A DNA stretch of 64,000 bases, from positions 255,915 to 319,914 of the forward strand of contig VXAZ01006216.1 of NCBI GenBank assembly GCA_013399875.1. The letters are read 5' to 3'. Position numbers and translations under genes: made by a program. Positions 58,504 through 64,000 of the stretch are shown here, piece by piece. The first letter of the stretch is position 1. Each line of letters begins with the position of its first letter. Under the pieces are notes generated by a model. The model made no database searches. It had not been told where the DNA came from and saw only the letters and a list, made by a program, of their open reading frames with translations. The DNA is from Gymnorhina tibicen (Eukaryota > Chordata > Aves > Passeriformes > Artamidae).

Positions 58504-61073
58504 CCCTGTATGATCCAGCAGAGAGAGCAAATTGTCCCAGAGAACCTCAGGATTCCCTCCCTATTTATCCTGACCCAACCACTCACGTCAGCTGGAACAC
58601 AGCTCCCAGTTCTCTCCAGCCAAGCCCCTGATCCTACAGCACTGAGGTTGTTCAGGAGGACGTTCCACCCACTCCTGCCCTGAAGAGCTCAATTAGCTCC
58701 ACACAAAATGCCAAGTTAAAATTTAAACAAATTTCACCCCTCTCCCGCTGATGGAACAACATGACCATGGGCTACGCTGGCTCCGGGACAAGGAAATAAC
58801 TCCAAATGGTGTTTTCCTGAACAAGGCTGCTCTAATATTTTGACAAACTGCTTTTTTTTGTTTGTTTGTTTTCTAGCACTCCACTACCAACTGGAAAAGG
58901 TCACTCTGTCTTCTGTATTATTCCTCCATTCTCAGAGAAGGTTGAAAATATTTAATATCTGCATGTTCTGTACCTCAGCACTGCACAAGGCTGAGCCACC
59001 TCTCACACTGCACCACGGTGCCTGGCACAGTTATTAGGGAGCTTTCAGAAATTCAGCTCCAAAAAACGAGCTGCAGAAAACAACTCATTCCCCACAAAAC
59101 CCAATTTGCGGCCCACCACGAGCTGCCATTATTTTGTACAGACGTGGGGAGACAACCCTGCTGCCACAAATTGCACACGCAGAGATGCACAATGCACACG
59201 GACAGAACATCATCCCTGGGAACTGGGCTCGTGTGATGTTGTTCTGGTGTGGTGACTGAATTCCATTCATTAGGATTTCAGGGAACTGCATCGCTTCCCT
59301 GAGCCACTTCCTCCAAGTTTTCAGCCTCCCCCAGCAGCTTTAAACCCTTTTAAAGCCGAGTTTTCTGCTCCCCCTGCTGCAAACATAAGATCTCCTCTCC
59401 AAAAATTATCCTTCTTCAGAAAAGCAGGCTAGAAATAATTCAGGCTTTGGGATCAAAGGTTTTCTTCAACTCTAAGGTAAAAATATTTTAAGCCACTCGA
59501 GTGGAATTAAGGTACAAACACCCACAAGATTTTGAACAAAGAAATGCAGCATTTCCTCCCTTTCATGCCAGTCAATGCTCATCTCTTACCTTAAACCAGC
59601 AAGAGATTATGGATCTTTAAGTGCTGCTTTTATGCATTGTAAAAGCTCTTCTGGAAGCTTTTCTGACTCCCCCCGACACCCAAGAGCAATGAAACCTTTG
59701 CAAGTGGGTTGTTGTGTTTTTCTTGGCACGCCTTTTCCGGAGATCTTGGGCAGACATTGTCTCCCCAGCACAGAAACACTTTCACTCCTCAGTGCTCACA
59801 CGTCCACAGGCTTCAAGTTCCATCAACGTTGTTCAGGAACAGCCAATGGAAATCGCTCCAAATTTCACCACACACCAGGACTGAAACCATTCCCAACTCC
59901 CACGGAGGACGGGAATATCCAGCCTTGATGTTCTGCTACACCGAAGGAAAAAATCTTGGGAGGATTCTTATAACCCCAAGGTTTTGTCTCTCTGGAGCAA
60001 AGCCTGCAGAACTCAAAGCTCAAAGTTTTTGTGGACCTCATAAATCACAGGAAGATGGTTGCAGATTCCCCATTCCAAACCCATTCCATATGTCCTTAAA
60101 TTTAATTCTTCCTTTCTATTCTTCACTTCTTATTTCCACTTCAATTCTGTGACATCCTTTTGTGTACAAAACCCATCATGAACCTCTGGCTGGACATCCC
60201 CAAGCAAATTTTTGCAAGAAAAGTATTGAAGGGAGCTGCAAGTTTGTGTCATGGAGAAAAGTGATCAAGATTTCTTTAATAATAATTCCTCTAGAGAGAC
60301 AAATATGTGGGTGAGGAGTCATTAGAGGGGATTGAAGGCTCACACCTCACATTTATCATGTCCAAGTATTTAAATTCATACCGTGCACACAGTTGGGATA
60401 TTTTGTGTAAGCAAGAAAACTGCATCACTGCCCAGTCAAATAATCCCAGAGCAGCAGCTAAAAACCAGCCCAAAACTGAAAAAGTGACCTAGGGCAGGAG
60501 GCAGGGAGCATTTTCCATCACCAACCCAGAGCTGGAATGACCACCACAACTGCTTCCACCTCCTGTGAACAAAGCCAGGCTCGCTTCTTTGACCTCCTCT
60601 ACCACATCCCAGGTGAGGTTCTCCATGTGTGCACTAGGTATAAAGGTAATCCCCAAATAAATAAATTAAAAAATCTAACAAACGTGTGAATAGACACGTG
60701 TGAGCCTCACAGCAAGCAGGAGAGAACAGACATGTGACGGATGAGAGCTCTGCTGCTCGAGAGAGCCTCACATCCCCAGGTGAGAGGCACAGCACCTGAA
60801 CAAAGCCCAAGCAAGGTGCAGCTTTAGTCTCCTGCAGTTAAGAGGAAGAATCAAATAAGAGTTTGCTGGAAACACGCCGGCAGCAAGTGTCTCAGCTGCC
60901 TGTAACCCAGCCACAGTGACAGCACAGACAAGCCATTAGAGCTGTGACACTTTATAAGACAGGCATGACATGGTAACATGGAACAAAAATGTCACTTTGA
61001 AAGCTGCTGATAAATCACTTGGTAGGCAAAAGGAATCAACCTTTCCAAACACCATAAGGATGAATCCACAGGA

Positions 61074-61090
61074 TTTTTTTTTTTTTTTTT
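61074..61090. repeat. Poly-T (17) near the exon A donor
   Basis: Seventeen Ts on the + strand, 170 bp downstream of exon A in gene sense, where the pre-mRNA would carry an A-run. Confidence 0.95.
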
Positions 61091-61259
61091 GCTGATAGTT
61101 AAGCTCTTTGGAATTTTACAGTCTGTTGTAAATGTGGCCACTTACCAACAAATCAAGACAAATCCCAGCACTGCTGAATGCTGAGCACGACAGGCGTTCT
61201 CTGGCATGATTATAAAGGCTGCTCCAAGCTGCAAATGGGCCCACCTGAGGGACTCTTAC

Positions 61260-61437
61260 CTGCAGGACATCCTGGATCTTCACCCACACGTCCACCATGT
61301 CGTAGAGCTTGATCTCCCCGTCGTACTGGCTGCAGGGGGAGGCCACCGTCTGCTGCAGGTGGCCCAGCACCACCGCGTGCGCCGCGGCCACGGCGTTGAA
61401 CTTGTCAAAGAGCAGCTCCAGCAGCTCCAGCAGCAAC
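61260..61437 (-). CDS. EXOC4: EXOC4 internal exon A (exocyst subunit SEC8, middle region)
   Basis: EXOC4 is a subunit of the octameric exocyst, which tethers post-Golgi secretory vesicles to the plasma membrane before SNARE-mediated fusion and acts downstream of Rab and Ral GTPases. This 178-bp exon supplies the last base of an arginine codon and then 59 residues, from [16 protein letters not shown] near its start to [11 protein letters not shown] at its end. It is helix-rich and leucine-rich, as expected of the rod-like exocyst subunits. Splice sites are strong: a pyrimidine-rich tract ending CCCAG before the exon and CAG|GTAAG after it. It ends in phase 0, matching exon B. An open frame continues past the donor to about 61116, but that part is intron. 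There is no initiator methionine; this is an internal exon. Identity rests on near-identity to the human protein as I remember it; the variable middle part (around [12 protein letters not shown]) differs. Confidence 0.95.
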
Positions 61438-62386
61438 CTGGGAACCAGGGAAACAGCTCTGCTCAGCTTCTGGAACGTTCCAGCGCGGTGGGGCAGGGCA
61501 CTGGGGTTCCGTGTGTCCTGTTTTGGGACGCGCTGAGGTCACCTGGCTTCAAACCCTCTGGGTGGGCTCAGGGGGCTCATGTCAGCTCAGGTTTGGCACC
61601 TGAGCACTCCTGAGGATTTTTCTCCTCATTCCCTTCCCTCTACCAGCATTGCTCATTTCTAAAGTGTCCTACTTGGGGCTACAGGGAAGACAAACCCATT
61701 AATAACTCCACAGTGATTAAATTGGACTAACAGAATATTAGAGCCCATTGTGAGACCCCAGGTAGAGCTGCAGGCAGGGAGGGAGACAACCTGGCTCTTC
61801 CCCCAGAAGAAAACAGAAGTCTCAGGGCAATAAAAACTGACTTAGCCACACAAACAGGATAAAAGGAATTCTTTTTGAATTATTAAATTAACGTGGCAGG
61901 TTTCAAACAACGGGAAGTATCAGAAAGTTAAAATATCAGCCCTCATCACTTACCACAATTTTACTGCTATATTTGTTATAGTTAGAACCTCATCTAAATG
62001 CACTGCACTGCACCTGCTCCTACGGCTCCTTACTGCCCAATTCTTGTAATCAAAGCACCTTTGCAAAGCCCTGAACAGTTTGTGACGAGGCAACGCCGTC
62101 CCACTTTTTACCATTTGAGAACAGAAAAATTCCGCTGGAGTTCACCGCCGTTTAATGAGCAACTCCAGTCCCCACGTAACCCCACCGAAACGTGAAGATA
62201 ACACTTCCCAAATCCATATGTTAGGCACTTCTAGCTCTGACAGACAGGCTCCATCACATTTCCTGCAGCAGCTTCGGAGCCACCACATGCTCCGAGTCTG
62301 CCCAGCAGAAGCTGCGATCCCCAGGGCAGGACATGGGATCGGCAGCGGGGCTGGAGCTGCTCCCACTCCTCCAGCACACTTCAGTG

Positions 62387-62812
62387 TCACAGAAACAGGG
62401 AATGGCTTTGGGAGGCCCTCAGGATCATCCCATTCCACCCCTGCCATGGGCAGGGACACCTCCCACTGTCCCAGGCTGCTCCAAGCCCCATCCAACCTGG
62501 CCTTGGACACTGCCAGGGATCCAGGGGCAGCCACAGCTTCTCTGGGAATTCCCGCCCAGTCCCTCGCCACCCCCCCAGCCAGGAATTCCTTCCCAAGATC
62601 CCATCCAGCCCTGCCCTCTGGCAGTGGGAAGCCATTCCCTGGGTCCTGTCCCTCCAGGCCTTGTCCCCAGTCCCTCTGCAGCTCTCCTGGAGCCCCTTTA
62701 GGCCCTGGCAGGGGCTCTGAGCTCTCCCTGGAGCCTTCTCCTCTCCAGGTGAGCACCCCCAGCTCTCCCAGCCTGGCTCCAGCCCTCTGAATTAATTTGT
62801 GCCCTCCTCGAC
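62387..62812 (-). mobile_element. CR1 LINE, 425-bp 3' portion (longest in the window)
   Basis: The antisense copy starts at TCACAGAAACAGGGAATGGC and runs through the 3' UTR and ORF2 C-terminal remnant to GTGCCCTCCTCGACTC. Open frames on both strands (62142-62852 minus, 236 codons; 62155-62790 plus, 211 codons) are shadows of it. The minus frame is in the element's sense direction and includes decayed ORF2 tail residues such as LEGQDPGNGFPLPEGR. Confidence 0.93.
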
Positions 62813-63760
62813 TCAAAAATAAAGAGCCACTGGAACCAAGACACCTATTCAAACCAAACCCAGTAAACTGTCTGTGTATCCCTTTTCTTTGTATTTCAGG
62901 ATAGCAGCAAATGCTAAAGAAGTGACGTTATGGAACCAAATTAATTCTCTACCACTGAGGAAATGTTATCAGTGCCAGCCCAGCTTCCACCAACATCCCG
63001 TGACAAACAGGAGCTCAGTTATCCTTTACCTCCTTGCTGCCCCAGCAAAGAACAGTTCTGCAGAACTGAACTACCTGGAGAGCTGGACAAGTTCACTTTA
63101 TTCTCACTAAATGAGCCTGACCTCCCATTATCAACTTGTTTACGGAGCCATTACTAAAATAATACTACACTGATCAGACCCTTTTTGTTTGAAATTCCAG
63201 TGTCTCTCCCTATTCCCATGTTCCAGACTGATGGACACAAAACCCCCCGGATCCACACTCCAGTGTCAGCGGCTGCCACCCCAGTACATTTTCCCTATCT
63301 CCCTGTTTCCAGCTTAGCCAGCACCTCTTCTCTTAATTCTTCTTTTCCCTTGTCAGAAGGGTGGCCTGGACATAATTCCTGCATTTATTTCAAAGCCTGG
63401 AAATGAGGTCCAAGGTCAAAATATACTACGGACACATAGGGAAAAGCACATGGAATGCAAGAAGAGGATTTAGGAGCAAAAGTGTCAACCCCCCATCTCT
63501 TTTTGGACTGGATTTTTTGATGTCTCCTCACCAAAATGTCCCATAAATCTGCCCCTCAAGTAGGCATCCATCCCCATTATTCTGAAGTCCAAACTCTTCC
63601 AAAATTGAGGAAGCCCCACAGGTTTGTGCAGCAGCACCCCAAGGTAACTCAACACGGCCTCTTCTGGGACACTTTGTCCTCCACAAGCCCAGGTAAGGAT
63701 TTCTAAACATGAAGCTGTGACTAAAGAGCCTCTAATTAAGGATAAAGCAGTGGCAATTCC

Positions 63761-63830
63761 TATAGTTATAATATTTATAATAACATATTATGTGTATTAT
63801 AATATTTATGGTTTATAATTCCATAAAATT
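63761..63830. repeat. AT-rich low-complexity stretch
   Basis: TATAATATTTAT occurs twice within a nearly pure A/T segment. Confidence 0.8.
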
Positions 63831-64000
63831 CTTTCAAGCACAGAGATCTAAAAATGTTAGAGGATTTCCCTGGACTTTAAAATGGTCCACTCAAAGCTGA
63901 GCTCAGCTAAAACATGGTGAGATTCAGGCAGAGTTTTCAAAGTTATCTTCTCCCAGGGACAAGGAGCTACTTGGAACCTGCTCCTGATCTTCCTGAAGCT

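Larger units (their letters stand above)
27534..61259 (-). other. EXOC4: EXOC4 intron between exons A and B (33.7 kb)
   Basis: This large intron contains most of the CR1 copies in the window, the 498-bp inverted repeat pair, a 131-bp repeat present twice, a short interstitial telomere-like tract and several candidate conserved noncoding stretches. Long segments with nothing recognisable include 30407-31833, 36700-38690, 39574-40720, 40745-42260, 43930-45470, 45720-46900, 46900-48790, 49000-50930, 51000-53245, 54360-58320 and 58505-61070. They are ordinary AT-rich intronic sequence with short chance open frames. Confidence 0.85.
1..64000 (-). other. EXOC4: Partial EXOC4 (SEC8) gene body, internal exons and introns
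   Basis: The whole window lies inside one minus-strand gene. Three exons with correct splice sites and compatible phases occur in the right order (61.3 kb, 27.5 kb, 24.4 kb) and read as one continuous stretch of exocyst complex component 4. Neither the promoter and first exons nor the last exons and 3' UTR are in the window. EXOC4 is known to be an exceptionally long gene in vertebrates because of very large introns, which fits the 33.7-kb intron here and the open-ended introns at both edges. I found no other gene nested in the introns. Confidence 0.93.
61438..64000 (-). other. EXOC4: EXOC4 intron upstream of exon A (partial)
   Basis: About 2.6 kb of intron are visible. It contains one long CR1 copy (62387-62812). 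The rest (61438-62386 and 62813-64000) has no recognisable gene, RNA or repeat apart from an AT-rich simple stretch near 63761-63830. Confidence 0.85.

Noticed and set aside
61116..61259. Extension of the exon A reading frame past its donor
   Set aside because: The CAG|GTAAG donor at 61260 and exact phase fit to exon B show that this part is intron.
62142..62852. 236-codon minus and 211-codon plus open frames
   Set aside because: Both lie over a single long CR1 copy; the minus frame is a decayed ORF2 tail plus flank, the plus frame is its antisense.

Overview
This window is vertebrate, and almost certainly avian, genomic DNA. Two things support this. Three well-formed coding exons on the minus strand match the exocyst subunit EXOC4 (SEC8). 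The interspersed repeats are overwhelmingly 5'-truncated CR1 retrotransposons, the LINE family that dominates bird genomes; their 3' ends carry the typical 'aaggtccttTCCAACCCAAACCATTCCATGATTC' style ending (written here in lower/upper case as a loose pattern, not a quotation). The CR1 subfamily texture suggests a songbird, but that is an impression. I see no bacterial operons, no tRNA or rRNA genes, no CRISPR array and no second protein-coding gene.

Layout, in the direction of EXOC4 transcription (right to left): part of an upstream intron (64000-61438); exon A (61437-61260, 178 bp); an intron of about 33.7 kb (61259-27534); exon B (27533-27388, 146 bp); a short intron of about 2.9 kb (27387-24453); exon C (24452-24364, 89 bp); and at least 24.3 kb of the next intron (24363-1). 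The splice phases fit: A ends between codons, B ends two bases into a lysine codon that C completes, and C ends one base into a glycine codon. Together the exons encode about 137 consecutive residues of the middle of SEC8, roughly residues 330-470 of about 974 by my recollection of the human protein.

Everything else is intronic. The most striking pieces are: (1) a GC-rich tandem array at 4510-5570 with a 55-bp unit, twelve consecutive copies of it apparently identical, each carrying two YY1-like ATGGCG motifs, interrupted by an 8-N assembly gap and followed by a CpG-rich flank; (2) a pair of 498-bp inverted arms (29909-30406 and 34595-35092), about 98% identical with no indels seen, around a 4.2-kb spacer, each arm containing a CR1 3' end plus about 390 bp of non-CR1 sequence; (3) a duplicated block at 643-797 with a single N between the copies, possibly an assembly artefact; (4) two places where CR1 3' ends sit head to head; (5) a 131-bp unclassified repeat present twice; and (6) several non-repetitive, homeodomain/octamer-motif-rich stretches that look like candidate conserved noncoding elements.

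Long open frames outside the three exons are explained by CR1 (remnants of the ORF2 C terminus), by the 55-bp array, or by chance in GC-rich DNA. Repeat families and gene identity are from recognition by eye; no alignments or database searches were run.
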